Source of the DNA: Pseudomonas entomophila
GTDB lineage: Bacteria; Pseudomonadota; Gammaproteobacteria; Pseudomonadales; Pseudomonadaceae
DNA length: 64,000 bases
Direction of reading: 5' to 3'
Assembly (NCBI RefSeq): GCF_029193575.1
Contig: NZ_JARGCS010000015.1
Location: 53,816 to 117,815 of the forward strand
Shown one piece after another: positions 9,362 to 19,881 of the stretch. A program made the position numbers and the translations under genes. Each line of letters begins with the position of its first letter. The stretch's first letter is position 1. The notes under the pieces were generated by a model. The model did not search any database and was not told where the DNA came from. It saw only the letters and a list, made by a program, of their open reading frames with translations.

Positions 9362-9433
9362 ACGGCCAGTGCGCTGGCCGTATGTATCATTGCCATTATG
9401 CGGGCCGGTCGCTACAGTGACGGCCCGTTTTTT
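9362..9433 (+). terminator. Tandem hairpins after trpS, the second a rho-independent terminator
   Basis: Hairpin one is ACGGCCAG/CTGGCCGT (9362-9369 with 9374-9381). Hairpin two is CGGGCC/GGCCCG (9401-9406 with 9422-9427), extended by GTC/GAC past a one-base bulge and followed by six T (9428-9433). zapE starts 19 bases later, so some read-through or a separate promoter is needed. Confidence 0.7.
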
Positions 9434-9452
9434 GTTGCCTTGCTAACGAATC

Positions 9453-10547
9453 ATGACGCCCCTAGAACGATATCAAGCAGATCTCAAACGCCCAGACTTC
9501 TTCCATGACGCGGCGCAGGAAACGGCGGTGCGTCACTTGCAGCGCCTGTACGACGATCTGGTCGCCGCGCAGAACAGCAAGCCGGGCGTGTTCGGCAAGC
9601 TGTTCGGCAAGAAGGAACAGACCCCGGTCAAGGGCCTGTATTTCTGGGGCGGGGTAGGCCGGGGCAAGACCTACCTGGTGGACACCTTCTTCGAGGCGCT
9701 GCCGTTCAAGGAAAAGATGCGCACGCACTTCCACCGCTTCATGAAGCGTGTGCACGAAGAGATGAAGACCCTCAAGGGCGAGAAGAACCCGCTGACCATC
9801 ATCGCCAAGCGCTTCTCCCAGGAAGCCAAGGTGATCTGCTTCGACGAGTTCTTCGTCTCCGACATCACCGATGCGATGATCCTCGGCACGCTGATGGAAG
9901 AGCTGTTCAAGAACGGTGTGTCGCTGGTGGCGACCTCCAACATCGTGCCCGACGGCCTGTACAAGGATGGCCTGCAACGCGCGCGCTTCCTGCCGGCTAT
10001 CGCCATGATCAAGCAGTACACCGACGTGGTGAACGTCGACAGCGGCGTCGACTACCGCCTGCGCCACCTGGAGCAGGCCGAGCTGTTCCACTACCCGCTC
10101 GACGCCGCGGCCCACGAGAGCCTGCGCCAGAGCTTCCGCGCCCTGACCCCCGAGTGCACCCAGGCGGTCGAGAATGATGTGCTGATCATCGAGAACCGCG
10201 AGATCCACGCCCTGCGCACCTGTGACGACGTCGCCTGGTTCGACTTCCGCGCCCTGTGCGACGGGCCGCGCAGCCAGAACGACTACATCGAGCTGGGCAA
10301 GATCTTCCATGCGGTGCTGCTGAGCAATGTCGAGCAGATGGGCGTGACCACCGATGACATCGCCCGGCGGTTCATCAACATGGTCGACGAGTTCTACGAC
10401 CGCAACGTCAAGCTGATCATCTCGGCCGAAGTGGAGTTGAAGGACCTGTACACCGGTGGCCGTCTGAGCTTCGAGTTCCAGCGTACCCTGAGCCGGTTGC
10501 TGGAGATGCAGTCCCACGAGTTCCTGGCTCGCGCCCACAAGCCGTAG
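9453..10547 (+). CDS. zapE: Cell division protein ZapE (AFG1-like ATPase)
   Basis: A 364-residue P-loop ATPase. The Walker A is GGVGRGKTYL near residue 70 and the Walker B is VICFDEFFVSD near residue 130. The N-terminus (LERYQADLKRPDFFHDAAQ) is typical of ZapE/YhcM. In E. coli ZapE joins the division ring late and destabilises FtsZ polymers; the eukaryotic AFG1 relatives act in mitochondrial protein quality control. Synteny with trpS on one side and rplM a few genes on supports the call. Confidence 0.94.
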   Translation: MTPLERYQADLKRPDFFHDAAQETAVRHLQRLYDDLVAAQNSKPGVFGKLFGKKEQTPVKGLYFWGGVGRGKTYLVDTFFEALPFKEKMRTHFHRFMKRVHEEMKTLKGEKNPLTIIAKRFSQEAKVICFDEFFVSDITDAMILGTLMEELFKNGVSLVATSNIVPDGLYKDGLQRARFLPAIAMIKQYTDVVNVDSGVDYRLRHLEQAELFHYPLDAAAHESLRQSFRALTPECTQAVENDVLIIENREIHALRTCDDVAWFDFRALCDGPRSQNDYIELGKIFHAVLLSNVEQMGVTTDDIARRFINMVDEFYDRNVKLIISAEVELKDLYTGGRLSFEFQRTLSRLLEMQSHEFLARAHKP

Positions 10548-10567
10548 TCGATGGTCCATGACGTCCT

Positions 10568-10586
10568 GGGGCCGCGCAACGGCCCC
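10568..10586. terminator. Hairpin between convergent zapE and the GlxA-type regulator
   Basis: Stem GGGGCCG (10568-10574) and CGGCCCC (10580-10586) around a five-base loop. There is no T tract on either side, so it is at best a weak bidirectional terminator. Confidence 0.4.
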
Positions 10587-10593
10587 GGGCGCT

Positions 10594-11598
10594 TCAGGCT
10601 TCCTGCATGAACTGCTGGCGATACTGGTTCGGCGACAGCTCGGTGTGTTGGCGGAATAGCCGCGCGAAGAAGCTCGCGTCGTCGTAGCCCACCTCATAGC
10701 TGATGGTCTTGATGCTCTTGCGGGTGCTCGAGAGCAGGCCCTTGGCCGTCTCGATGCGCAGCCGTTGCAGGTAGTGCAGTGGCTTGTCCCCGGTCGCGCT
10801 CTGGAAGCGGCGCATGAAGTTGCGGATGCTCATCCCGTGGTTGCGCGCCACGTCCTCGAAACGGAACTTGTCGGCGAAGTGCTCCTCCAGCCAGTGCTGG
10901 ATCTGCAGGATGATCAGGTCCTGGTGCAGCTTCTGCCCGCCAAAGCCCATGCGCCCCGGGGTGTAGTTGCGTTGCACCTCGTAGAGGATGTCGCGGGCCA
11001 CCGCGCGAGCCACGTTGGCCCCGCAGAAACGCTCGATCAGGTAGATGTACAGGTCGCAGGCCGAGGTGGTGCCGCCGGCGCAATACAGGTTGTCGGCATC
11101 GGTCAGGTGCTTGTCCTGGTTCAGGCGCACCTTGGGGAAGCGCTCGGCGAAGCTGTTGAAGAAGCGCCAGTAGGTGGTCGCCTCCTTGCCGTCGAGCAGG
11201 CCTGACTCGGCCAGCCAGAACACCCCGCTGGCCTCGCCGCACAGCACCGCTCCGCGCGCATGCTGCTCGCGCAACCACGGCAAGACCTGTGGGTAGCGTT
11301 GCAGGAGGTTGTCGAAGTCGTCCCAGAACGCCGGGAGAATGATCACGTCGGCCTCTTCCAGGCCACCGTCGACCGGCAACTGCACGTCGCTGAAGCTGTC
11401 CACCGGCTGGCCGTCGGGGCTGACCAGGTGGATTTCGAACATCGGTTGCAGGCCCAGGCCCAGCTGCTTGCTGTAGCGCAGGCTGGCCAGGTGGAAGAAA
11501 TCCTTGGCCTGCATCAGGGTCGAGGCGAACACCTTGTCGATGGCCAGGATGCTGACGCGCCGCAACGACGCGGAGGGTTGGGTAAACATCATTGTCAT
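10594..11598 (-). CDS. GlxA family regulator (DJ-1/PfpI domain plus AraC-type HTH)
   Basis: A 334-residue regulator. Residues about 15-190 form a DJ-1/PfpI amidase-like domain (VLCGEASGVFWLAESGLL around its nucleophile elbow) and residues about 225-330 form a two-helix-turn-helix AraC domain (SYEVGYDDASFFARLFRQH, then SPNQYRQQF). Proteins of this build control catabolism of nitrogen-containing compounds such as carnitine, glycine betaine, choline or arginine. The target here is unknown. It is followed on the same strand by nothing and preceded by an aldo/keto reductase 153 bases upstream. Confidence 0.9.
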   Translation of the reverse strand: MTMMFTQPSASLRRVSILAIDKVFASTLMQAKDFFHLASLRYSKQLGLGLQPMFEIHLVSPDGQPVDSFSDVQLPVDGGLEEADVIILPAFWDDFDNLLQRYPQVLPWLREQHARGAVLCGEASGVFWLAESGLLDGKEATTYWRFFNSFAERFPKVRLNQDKHLTDADNLYCAGGTTSACDLYIYLIERFCGANVARAVARDILYEVQRNYTPGRMGFGGQKLHQDLIILQIQHWLEEHFADKFRFEDVARNHGMSIRNFMRRFQSATGDKPLHYLQRLRIETAKGLLSSTRKSIKTISYEVGYDDASFFARLFRQHTELSPNQYRQQFMQEA

Positions 11599-11685
11599 TG
11601 TTCTTATAAGGTAGAAAGGTCAATTACCGGCTGGATCGTCTTATTTTTTGGCGATTGTGTCTACCCCAGCTGGCAGCGGTGGGTT

Positions 11686-11706
11686 CATCGCGGGGCAAGC
11701 CCGCTC
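11686..11706. repeat. REP element
   Basis: Core CATCGCGGGGCAAGCCCGCTC: stem GCGGG (11690-11694), loop GCAAG, stem CCCGC (11700-11704). It matches the REP cores at 49.8, 55.0 and 56.4 kb. Confidence 0.75.
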
Positions 11707-11751
11707 AGGAGCGGCGCATTGCCCTGCGATGCACTCACCGCCGAACGTCGC

Positions 11752-12792
11752 TCACGGCGCCGGGTTTGGCTGTCCCTGGTGAATCGCCTCGATCGCCGCC
11801 AGCAGTTCATCGCCCAGTTGCAGTTCGATGCTCGCCAGGTTGCTGCGCAACTGCTCGAGATCGGTTGCACCGATGATGTTGCTGGTCACGAACGGTTGGC
11901 GGGTGACGAACGCCAGGGCCATCTGCGCCGGGTCCAGGCCGTGCTCGCGGGCGAGGGTCACGTAGCGGCTGCAGGCGGCCACGGTCTGCGGGTTGGAGTA
12001 GCGGGCGAAGCGGCTGAACAGGGTCAGGCGCGCGGTCGCCGGGCGGGCGCCGTTCTCGTATTTGCCCGAGAGCATGCCGAAGGCCAGCGGCGAATAGGCC
12101 AGCAGGCCGCATTGCTCGCGGATGGCGACTTCCGCCAGGCCCACCTCGAAGCTGCGGTTGAGCAGGTTGTAGGGGTTCTGGATCGACACCGCGCGCGGCC
12201 AGCCACGGCTTTCGGCCAGTTGCAGGAACTTCATGGTGCCCCACGGCGTTTCGTTGGACAGGCCGATGTGGCGGATCTTGCCGGCGCGCACCTGCTCGTC
12301 GAGCACCTCGAGGGTTTCCTCCAGCGGGGTGAACAGGTCGTGGGGCAGGTGCTGGTAGCCAAGCTTGCCGAAGAAGTTGGTGCTGCGCTCGGGCCAGTGC
12401 AGTTGGTACAGGTCGATGCGGTCGGTCTGCAAGCGCTTGAGGCTTTCGTCCAGCGCCGCGACGATGTGCTGGCGGTTGTGCTTGAGCTGGCCGTCGCGGA
12501 TGTGGCTGATGCCGTTGCCGGGGCCGGCGACCTTGCTGGCCAGGACCCAGTCGTCACGGTCGCCGTTGGCGGCGAACCAGTTGCCGATGATGCGTTCGGT
12601 GGCCGCGTAGGTCTCCGGGCGCGGCGGCACCGGGTACATCTCGGCAGTGTCGATGAAGTTGATGCCGCTGGCCTTGGCCAGGGCGATCTGCTCGAAGGCC
12701 TCGTCCTGGGTGTTCTGCTCACCCCAGGTCATGGTGCCCAGGCACAGGGCGCTGACGTCGAGGTCGGTACGGCCGAGCTTGCGGTATTCCAT
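11752..12792 (-). CDS. Aldo/keto reductase, Tas-like
   Basis: A 346-residue NADPH-dependent oxidoreductase with a TIM-barrel fold. The catalytic tetrad lies in FIDTAEMYP (Asp, Tyr), in the lysine of VLASKVAG and in the histidine of YQLHWPER. The N-terminus MEYRKLGRTDLDVSALCLGT and the sequence LGTMTWGEQNT are shared with E. coli Tas. ATG 12792 is chosen because the longer reading has no family similarity. It probably reduces aldehydes or ketones; the true substrate is not known. It is divergent from rplM. Confidence 0.9.
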   Translation of the reverse strand: MEYRKLGRTDLDVSALCLGTMTWGEQNTQDEAFEQIALAKASGINFIDTAEMYPVPPRPETYAATERIIGNWFAANGDRDDWVLASKVAGPGNGISHIRDGQLKHNRQHIVAALDESLKRLQTDRIDLYQLHWPERSTNFFGKLGYQHLPHDLFTPLEETLEVLDEQVRAGKIRHIGLSNETPWGTMKFLQLAESRGWPRAVSIQNPYNLLNRSFEVGLAEVAIREQCGLLAYSPLAFGMLSGKYENGARPATARLTLFSRFARYSNPQTVAACSRYVTLAREHGLDPAQMALAFVTRQPFVTSNIIGATDLEQLRSNLASIELQLGDELLAAIEAIHQGQPNPAP

Positions 12793-12981
12793 CTGAAAGG
12801 CTTCCTGCTGACAAAGAAGCCCATAAAAGCAGGTTGAAATTCTTTGCGCAATCTGGATAATCCTGCCCCTCTCCGTATGGCGGAAGTGATGCACCGCCCT
12901 GCAGGAGGAACCCTTGTCGAACATTGGTCGCGCCGACCCGAGCCCCCACTTAGCGCCCAATGCGAGGCTGCGCGCTTGCCC

Positions 12982-13010
12982 TTGGCAAGTTGTGCACTAT
13001 CCAGTAAGAT
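12982..13010 (+). promoter_or_regulatory. Sigma70-type promoter of rplM-rpsI
   Basis: TTGGCA (12982-12987), a 17-base spacer, TAAGAT (13005-13010). Start of transcription is expected near 13017, leaving a leader of about 37 bases before rplM, which in E. coli is the region through which L13 represses its own operon. Confidence 0.65.
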
Positions 13011-13053
13011 TCGCCGTCTATTTTTCGCTGGGCGGCCTCTGAGGCTTTAGAGA

Positions 13054-13482
13054 ATGAAAACTTTTACTGCTAAACCGGAAACAGTAAAGCGCGACTGGTA
13101 CGTAGTTGACGCCGCTGGTCAGACCCTGGGTCGTCTGGCCACCGAAATCGCTCGTCGCCTGCGTGGCAAGCACAAAGCAGAGTACACCCCTCACGTTGAC
13201 ACCGGCGACTACATCGTCGTCATCAACGCCGAGCAGGTTCGTGTCACTGGCGCCAAGTCTTCGGACAAGATGTACTACTCCCACTCCGGCTTCCCAGGTG
13301 GCATCAAGGAAATCAGCTTCGAGAAGCTGATCGACAAGGCCCCTGAGCGTGTCATCGAGACCGCGGTCAAAGGCATGCTGCCGAAGAACCCGCTGGGTCG
13401 CGACATGTACCGCAAGCTGAAAGTGTACGCGGGTGCTGCTCACCCACACACTGCTCAGCAGCCTCAAGAACTGAAGATCTAA
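13054..13482 (+). CDS. rplM: Large ribosomal subunit protein L13 (uL13)
   Basis: A 142-residue protein of standard length beginning [20 protein letters not shown] and containing [16 protein letters not shown] and [16 protein letters not shown], hallmarks of bacterial L13. It is an early-assembling 50S protein. rpsI follows after 14 bases, the conserved two-gene operon. Confidence 0.98.
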   Translation: MKTFTAKPETVKRDWYVVDAAGQTLGRLATEIARRLRGKHKAEYTPHVDTGDYIVVINAEQVRVTGAKSSDKMYYSHSGFPGGIKEISFEKLIDKAPERVIETAVKGMLPKNPLGRDMYRKLKVYAGAAHPHTAQQPQELKI

Positions 13483-13496
13483 CGGGATAGTTCATT

Positions 13497-13889
13497 ATGT
13501 CGGCGACTCAAAATTACGGCACTGGCCGTCGCAAGACCGCAACCGCTCGCGTATTCCTGCGTCCGGGCACTGGCAACATCTCCATCAACAACCGTTCCCT
13601 GGACGTGTTCTTCGGTCGTGAAACCGCTCGCATGGTTGTCCGTCAGCCGCTCGAGCTGACCGAGACCACCGAGAAGTTCGACATCTACGTCACCGTCGCC
13701 GGTGGTGGTGTCAGCGGCCAGGCCGGTGCGATCCGTCACGGTATCACCCGCGCACTGATGGAATACGACGAAACCCTGCGTGGCGCCCTGCGCCGTGCTG
13801 GCTACGTCACCCGCGACGCTCGTGAAGTCGAGCGTAAGAAAGTGGGTCTGCGTAAAGCGCGTAAGCGTCCTCAGTACTCCAAGCGTTAA
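13497..13889 (+). CDS. rpsI: Small ribosomal subunit protein S9 (uS9)
   Basis: A 130-residue protein with the family features [18 protein letters not shown] near the start, [15 protein letters not shown] in the middle and the basic C-terminal tail [12 protein letters not shown], whose last residues reach the P-site tRNA in the 30S subunit. It is the second gene of the rplM operon. Confidence 0.98.
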   Translation: MSATQNYGTGRRKTATARVFLRPGTGNISINNRSLDVFFGRETARMVVRQPLELTETTEKFDIYVTVAGGGVSGQAGAIRHGITRALMEYDETLRGALRRAGYVTRDAREVERKKVGLRKARKRPQYSKR

Positions 13890-13910
13890 TACCGCTTCGG
13901 CAGTCGAAGA

Positions 13911-13941
13911 AGCCCGGTTCCTTTGGAACCGGGCTTTTTTT
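13911..13941 (+). terminator. Rho-independent terminator of rplM-rpsI
   Basis: Perfect 11-bp stem AGCCCGGTTCC (13911-13921) with GGAACCGGGCT (13925-13935), a TTT loop and a T tract to 13941. Confidence 0.92.
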
Positions 13942-14039
13942 ATGTCTTGAACTAACCTGTCAGCATGTCGGGTGCGACGTGCCGCATAGACGCAGATCAA
14001 GCAAAGCGAGGGTTGCAGCCCAGGTGGGGGGTAATCACC

Positions 14040-14069
14040 TTGTCAGTGTGTGGATTTGTTTCTTACCAT
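14040..14069 (+). promoter_or_regulatory. Possible promoter of petABC
   Basis: TTGTCA (14040-14045), 18-base spacer, TACCAT (14064-14069), 86 bases before petA. The -10 is weak, so this is a suggestion. Confidence 0.4.
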
Positions 14070-14154
14070 GGCGGCCAATTTTTAGTGCCACAGACATTAC
14101 CTAAGTAGATGCCTGATCCAACAGGCCAGAAGAAAGCTGATGGGAGAGGACTGA

Positions 14155-14748
14155 ATGAGCAATGACGGCGTCAACGCAGGCCGGCGCCGCTTCCTCGTAG
14201 CTGCCACGTCCGTGGTGGGGGCTGCGGGGGCAGTGGGGGCTGCGGTACCGTTCGTGGGGTCATGGTTCCCCAGTGCCAAGGCGAAAGCCGCCGGGGCACC
14301 GGTGAAGGTCAATATCGCCAAGGTCGAGCCCGGTCAGCAGATGGTCGCTGAATGGCGCGGCCAACCCGTATTCATCGTGCGACGAACGCAGGAAATCCTC
14401 GATAACCTGAAGAAAATCACCGGCGATCTTTCCGACCCCGAGTCCAAGGCATCGGTGCAGCCCGCCTACGTCGACCCGCAGGTGCGCTCGATCAAGCCGG
14501 AATTGCTCATTCTCGTCGGCCTGTGCACCCACCTGGGCTGCTCGCCGACCTTCCGCCCGGAAGTCGCCCCGGCCGACCTTGGGCCGAAGTGGGTCGGGGG
14601 TTACTTCTGCCCCTGCCACGGCTCCCACTACGACCTGGCTGGCCGCGTCTACAAGGCCCAGCCGGCGCCCCTCAACCTGCCAGTGCCTCCGCACTCGTAT
14701 GAGTCGGACGAGATCATCGTCATCGGCGTCGACCAGGAGAACGCATGA
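14155..14748 (+). CDS. petA: Ubiquinol-cytochrome c reductase, Rieske iron-sulfur subunit
   Basis: A 197-residue subunit of the cytochrome bc1 complex that passes electrons from ubiquinol to cytochrome c1. The N-terminus has a twin-arginine export signal (RRRFLVAATS) running into the membrane anchor. The 2Fe-2S cluster is bound by CTHLGC and CPCHGS, each giving one Cys and one His. The next gene starts inside its stop codon. Confidence 0.97.
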   Translation: MSNDGVNAGRRRFLVAATSVVGAAGAVGAAVPFVGSWFPSAKAKAAGAPVKVNIAKVEPGQQMVAEWRGQPVFIVRRTQEILDNLKKITGDLSDPESKASVQPAYVDPQVRSIKPELLILVGLCTHLGCSPTFRPEVAPADLGPKWVGGYFCPCHGSHYDLAGRVYKAQPAPLNLPVPPHSYESDEIIVIGVDQENA

Positions 14749-15959
14749 TGAGCAAGTTCATGGACTGGATTGATGCTCGCTTCCCCGCCACCAAGATGTG
14801 GGAAGACCACCTGAGCAAGTATTACGCGCCCAAGAACTTCAACTTCCTGTATTTCTTCGGCTCCCTGGCGCTGCTGGTGCTGGTCAACCAGATCGTCACG
14901 GGCGTGTGGCTGACCATGAGCTTCACCCCCTCGGCGGAAGAGGCCTTCGCCTCGGTCGAGTACATCATGCGTGACGTCGAGTACGGCTGGATCCTGCGCT
15001 ACCTGCACTCCACCGGTGCCTCGGCGTTCTTCATCGTGGTCTACCTGCACATGTTCCGCGGCCTGCTCTACGGCTCGTACCAGAAGCCGCGCGAACTGGT
15101 CTGGTTGTTCGGCATGCTGATCTACCTGGCGCTGATGGCCGAGGCATTCATGGGCTATCTGCTGCCGTGGGGCCAGATGTCGTACTGGGGCGCCCAGGTG
15201 ATCATTTCGCTGTTCGGTGCCATCCCGGTCATCGGCGATGACCTCACCCAGTGGATCCGCGGTGACTACCTGATCTCCGGCATTACCCTGAACCGCTTCT
15301 TCGCGTTGCACGTGATCGCCCTGCCGATCGTGATCCTGGGCCTGGTGGTGCTGCACATCCTGGCCTTGCACGAAGTGGGGTCGAACAACCCTGATGGCGT
15401 AGATATCAAGAAGAAAAAGGACGAGAACGGCGTGCCGCTGGACGGTATTCCCTTCCACCCGTACTACACCGTCAAGGACATCGTCGGGGTAGTGGTCTTC
15501 CTTTTCGTGTTCTGTGCGGTGGTGTTCTTCTTCCCGGAAATGGGCGGCTACTTCCTGGAGAAACCGAACTTCGAACAGGCCAACGCGTTCAAGACGCCCG
15601 AGCACATCGCCCCGGTGTGGTACTTCACACCGTTCTACGCGATCCTGCGTGCGGTGCCTGACAAGCTGCTCGGGGTCATTGCCATGGGGGCGGCGATCGC
15701 CGTGCTGTTCGTGTTGCCCTGGCTCGACCGCAGCCCGGTGCGCTCCATGCGCTACAAGGGCTGGCTGAGCAAGATCTTCCTGCTGGTGTTCTGCGTGGCC
15801 TTCATCATCCTGGGCGTGCTTGGCGTGTTGGCGCCTACGCCGGGGCGGACCCTGCTGTCGCAGGTCTGCACCGTGCTGTACTTCGCCTACTTCCTTCTGA
15901 TGCCGTTCTACACACGGATGGAAAAGACCAAACCGGTTCCGGAAAGGGTGACAGGCTGA
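14745..15959 (+). CDS. petB: Ubiquinol-cytochrome c reductase, cytochrome b subunit
   Basis: A 404-residue integral membrane protein (403 if ATG 14748 is used rather than 14745). It binds two b hemes through paired histidines on helices (LHSTGASAFFIVVYLHMFRG and, further on, LHVIALPIVILGLVVLHIL). The quinol-oxidation site motif is present as the PVWYFTPFY-type sequence. It overlaps petA by four bases and petC by one. Confidence 0.97.
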   Translation: MMSKFMDWIDARFPATKMWEDHLSKYYAPKNFNFLYFFGSLALLVLVNQIVTGVWLTMSFTPSAEEAFASVEYIMRDVEYGWILRYLHSTGASAFFIVVYLHMFRGLLYGSYQKPRELVWLFGMLIYLALMAEAFMGYLLPWGQMSYWGAQVIISLFGAIPVIGDDLTQWIRGDYLISGITLNRFFALHVIALPIVILGLVVLHILALHEVGSNNPDGVDIKKKKDENGVPLDGIPFHPYYTVKDIVGVVVFLFVFCAVVFFFPEMGGYFLEKPNFEQANAFKTPEHIAPVWYFTPFYAILRAVPDKLLGVIAMGAAIAVLFVLPWLDRSPVRSMRYKGWLSKIFLLVFCVAFIILGVLGVLAPTPGRTLLSQVCTVLYFAYFLLMPFYTRMEKTKPVPERVTG

Positions 15960-16738
15960 TGAAAAAGTTTATTGCAGTAATGCTCCTGGCAGTGATGCCC
16001 GCCTTGTCCTTCGCCGCCGAGCACGGTCTGGAGCTGGACAAGGTCGATATCGACCTTACCGACAAGGCCGCCATGCAGGATGGCGCGCGCACCTTCGCCA
16101 ACTATTGCATGGGCTGCCACGGCGCCAAGTTCCAGCGCTACGAGCGGGTCGCCGACGACTTGGGGATCCCCCACGAGCTGATGCTCGAGAAGCTGGTGTT
16201 CACCGGCGCGAAAATCGGTGACCACATGAAGATCGGCATGCAGCCGGACGATGCCAAGGTCTGGTTCGGTGCCGCGCCGCCAGACCTTACCCTGGTCGCC
16301 CGGGTGCGCGGCAACGACTGGCTGTACAGCTACCTGCGCAGCTTCTACGAAGACAAGTCGCGTCCTTACGGGGTCAACAACAAGGTCTTCCCGAACGTGG
16401 GCATGCCAAACGTGCTGGTCGGCCTGCAGGGTAACCAGGTCATCGGTTGCAAGCAGGTGCAGACCGTGGTCGATGGCAAGAAGCAGTTCGACCCCCTGAC
16501 CGGCAGTCCGCTGACCCACGAAGCCTGTGACCAGCTGACCGTCGAGCCGAAATCCGGTACCCTGACGCCCGAGCAGTTCGACGAGAAGGTCAAGAACCTG
16601 GTGACCTTCCTGGCCTATTCGGCCAACCCGGTCAAACTGGAAAGCCAGCGCATCGGTACCTACGTGTTGCTGTACCTGGCTTTCTTCTTCGTGTTCGCTT
16701 ATTTGCTCAAGCGCGAATACTGGAAGGACGTGCACTGA
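15959..16738 (+). CDS. petC: Ubiquinol-cytochrome c reductase, cytochrome c1 subunit
   Basis: A 259-residue protein with a signal peptide (KKFIAVMLLAVMPALSFAA), the heme c site CMGCH near residue 50, a methionine ligand region later in the chain, and a C-terminal membrane anchor (YVLLYLAFFFVFAYLLK). It hands electrons to soluble or membrane cytochromes. It closes the petABC operon. Confidence 0.97.
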   Translation: MKKFIAVMLLAVMPALSFAAEHGLELDKVDIDLTDKAAMQDGARTFANYCMGCHGAKFQRYERVADDLGIPHELMLEKLVFTGAKIGDHMKIGMQPDDAKVWFGAAPPDLTLVARVRGNDWLYSYLRSFYEDKSRPYGVNNKVFPNVGMPNVLVGLQGNQVIGCKQVQTVVDGKKQFDPLTGSPLTHEACDQLTVEPKSGTLTPEQFDEKVKNLVTFLAYSANPVKLESQRIGTYVLLYLAFFFVFAYLLKREYWKDVH

Positions 16739-16762
16739 TCACGCAGTAGTCTCTGGTAGTTG

Positions 16763-16814
16763 AACGCGCCCTGGGCGCCCACCGCGATCGCGGCAGGGCG
16801 CCCAGGGCGCGTTT
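16763..16814 (+). terminator. Large hairpin after petABC
   Basis: A perfect 18-bp inverted repeat: 16763-16780 with 16796-16813. The 15-base loop is itself a palindrome (CCGCGATCGCGG, 16782-16793). The T tract is short (GTTTGCATTT), so it may work as a terminator with moderate strength or as an RNA 3' end stabiliser before sspA. Confidence 0.65.
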
Positions 16815-16857
16815 GCATTTGCAGTTTCACAAGCATCCCCATGCGAGGAGGAGCTAC

Positions 16858-17481
16858 ATGGGCGCGACCAACAGGTTAGCCTGCTATTCCGACCCCGCTG
16901 ACCATTATTCTCATCGGGTACGCCTTGTTCTCGCCGAGAAGGGCGTCAGTGTGCAGATCATCGACGTCGCCGCCGATCGCCTGCCACCCAAGCTGATTGA
17001 AGTGAACCCCTATGGCAGCGTGCCAACCCTGGTCGACCGTGACCTGGCGTTGTACGAATCGACCGTGGTGATGGAGTACCTCGAGGAACGTTATCCTCAC
17101 CCGCCGCTGATGCCGGTGTACCCGGTGGCGCGCGGCAACAGCCGTCTGCTGATGCACCGTATCCAGCGTGACTGGTGCAGCCTGGCCGACACACTGCTCG
17201 ACAAGCGCAGCAGCGAGGCGGCCCGCAGCGAGGCGCGCAAGGCCCTGCGCGAGAGCCTCACGGGGGTCTCGCCGCTGTTCAAGGAATTCGCTTGCTTCAT
17301 GAGCGAGGAGCAAAGCCTGGTCGATTGCTGTCTACTGCCCATACTATGGCGTTTGCCGGTATTGGGTATCGAATTGCCGCGGCAGGCCAAGCCGCTGCTG
17401 GACTACATGGAGCGACAGTTCGCCCGCGAGCCTTTCCAGGCGAGCCTGTCTGCTGCTGAACGTGAAATGCGCAAGGTTTAA
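16858..17481 (+). CDS. sspA: Stringent starvation protein A
   Basis: A 207-residue glutathione-transferase-fold protein that binds RNA polymerase and alters promoter use under starvation and acid stress. ATG 16858 sits four bases after GAGGAGGAGC (16845-16854). The sequence has [20 protein letters not shown] at the start and the family motif [20 protein letters not shown]. The active-site residues of real glutathione transferases are not kept, as usual in SspA. sspB follows directly. Confidence 0.96.
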   Translation: MGATNRLACYSDPADHYSHRVRLVLAEKGVSVQIIDVAADRLPPKLIEVNPYGSVPTLVDRDLALYESTVVMEYLEERYPHPPLMPVYPVARGNSRLLMHRIQRDWCSLADTLLDKRSSEAARSEARKALRESLTGVSPLFKEFACFMSEEQSLVDCCLLPILWRLPVLGIELPRQAKPLLDYMERQFAREPFQASLSAAEREMRKV

Positions 17482-17491
17482 GGAGCCGTTG

Positions 17492-17923
17492 ATGAACTCC
17501 AGTCGCCCCTATCTGGTGAGAGCACTGTACGAGTGGATCGTCGACAACGATTGCACCCCCCATATGCTGGTCAACGCCGAGTACCCGGCGGTCCAGGTTC
17601 CCCAGGGCTTCGCCAGTGATGGCCAGATCGTCCTGAACATTTCCCCCAGCGCCGTGCGCAGCCTGCACATGGATAACGAGGCGGTGAGCTTCGAGGGGCG
17701 CTTCAGTGGCGTGGCCCATTCGCTGTACGTGCCGACGGGGGCCATCCTCGGCATCTATGCCCGCGAGAACGGCCAAGGCATGGTCTTCGAGCTGGAGCCG
17801 CCGCTGATGGAGGGTGACGAACTGGAGGAGGAGGGTGTCGAGCCGGATGACGATGGCCCGCCCGAGGGCGGTGGTCAGCCACCACGACCCAGCGGTCGAC
17901 CCAGCCTCAAGGTGGTCAAGTAA
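17492..17923 (+). CDS. sspB: ClpXP protease specificity-enhancing factor SspB
   Basis: A 143-residue adaptor that delivers ssrA-tagged proteins to ClpXP. The folded N-terminal domain (SSRPYLVRALYEWIVDNDCT to about residue 110) is followed by a flexible acidic linker (EGDELEEEGVEPDDDG) and a C-terminal ClpX-tethering peptide RPSLKVVK. The ribosome site AAGGAG (17480-17485) overlaps the sspA stop, so ATG 17492 is preferred. Confidence 0.96.
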   Translation: MNSSRPYLVRALYEWIVDNDCTPHMLVNAEYPAVQVPQGFASDGQIVLNISPSAVRSLHMDNEAVSFEGRFSGVAHSLYVPTGAILGIYARENGQGMVFELEPPLMEGDELEEEGVEPDDDGPPEGGGQPPRPSGRPSLKVVK

Positions 17924-17958
17924 CGAAAAAGGCGATCCGAATGGATCGCCTTTTTCGT
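17923..17958. terminator. Bidirectional rho-independent terminator
   Basis: Stem ACGAAAAAGGCGATCC (17923-17938) with GGATCGCCTTTTTCGT (17943-17958) around GAAT. It carries T runs on both strands and serves sspB and the convergent lipoprotein gene. Confidence 0.92.
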
Positions 17959-17975
17959 GGGCGCTGTTCGTGCGC

Positions 17976-18194
17976 TTACAGGTCCTTGATGGTGCGGACC
18001 TGATCCTTGTTGATGCGGGTCGGCTTGCCGTCCAGCTGCTTGAACTCGTAGAAGCCCGAGCTGCGGTCGAATTTCGGGGTGTCGGTGGTCTGCAGCTCGC
18101 GACCGTCGTTTAGGGTGATCACGCTCGGGGTGGAGCAGCCGGCCAGGGTGGCGAAGGCGGCGAGGGCGAGAGTGGACAGCAGGTGCTTCTTCAT
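17976..18194 (-). CDS. YgdI/YgdR family (DUF903) small lipoprotein
   Basis: A 72-residue protein with a lipoprotein signal peptide (KKHLLSTLALAAFATLAGC, lipobox LAGC) and one SH3-like DUF903 domain (VITLNDGRELQTTDTPKFD onward, ending in INKDQVRTIKDL). Such proteins are abundant small lipoproteins of unknown role. It stands downstream of dolP on the same strand, 58 bases away. Confidence 0.9.
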   Translation of the reverse strand: MKKHLLSTLALAAFATLAGCSTPSVITLNDGRELQTTDTPKFDRSSGFYEFKQLDGKPTRINKDQVRTIKDL

Positions 18195-18252
18195 GGGGCA
18201 TTCCTGAAAGAGAAGGGGGTGGGCCCCATCGTGGGGATGAGGCCCTCGGGTA

Positions 18253-19880
<1,628 letters not shown>

Positions 19881-19881
<1 letters not shown>

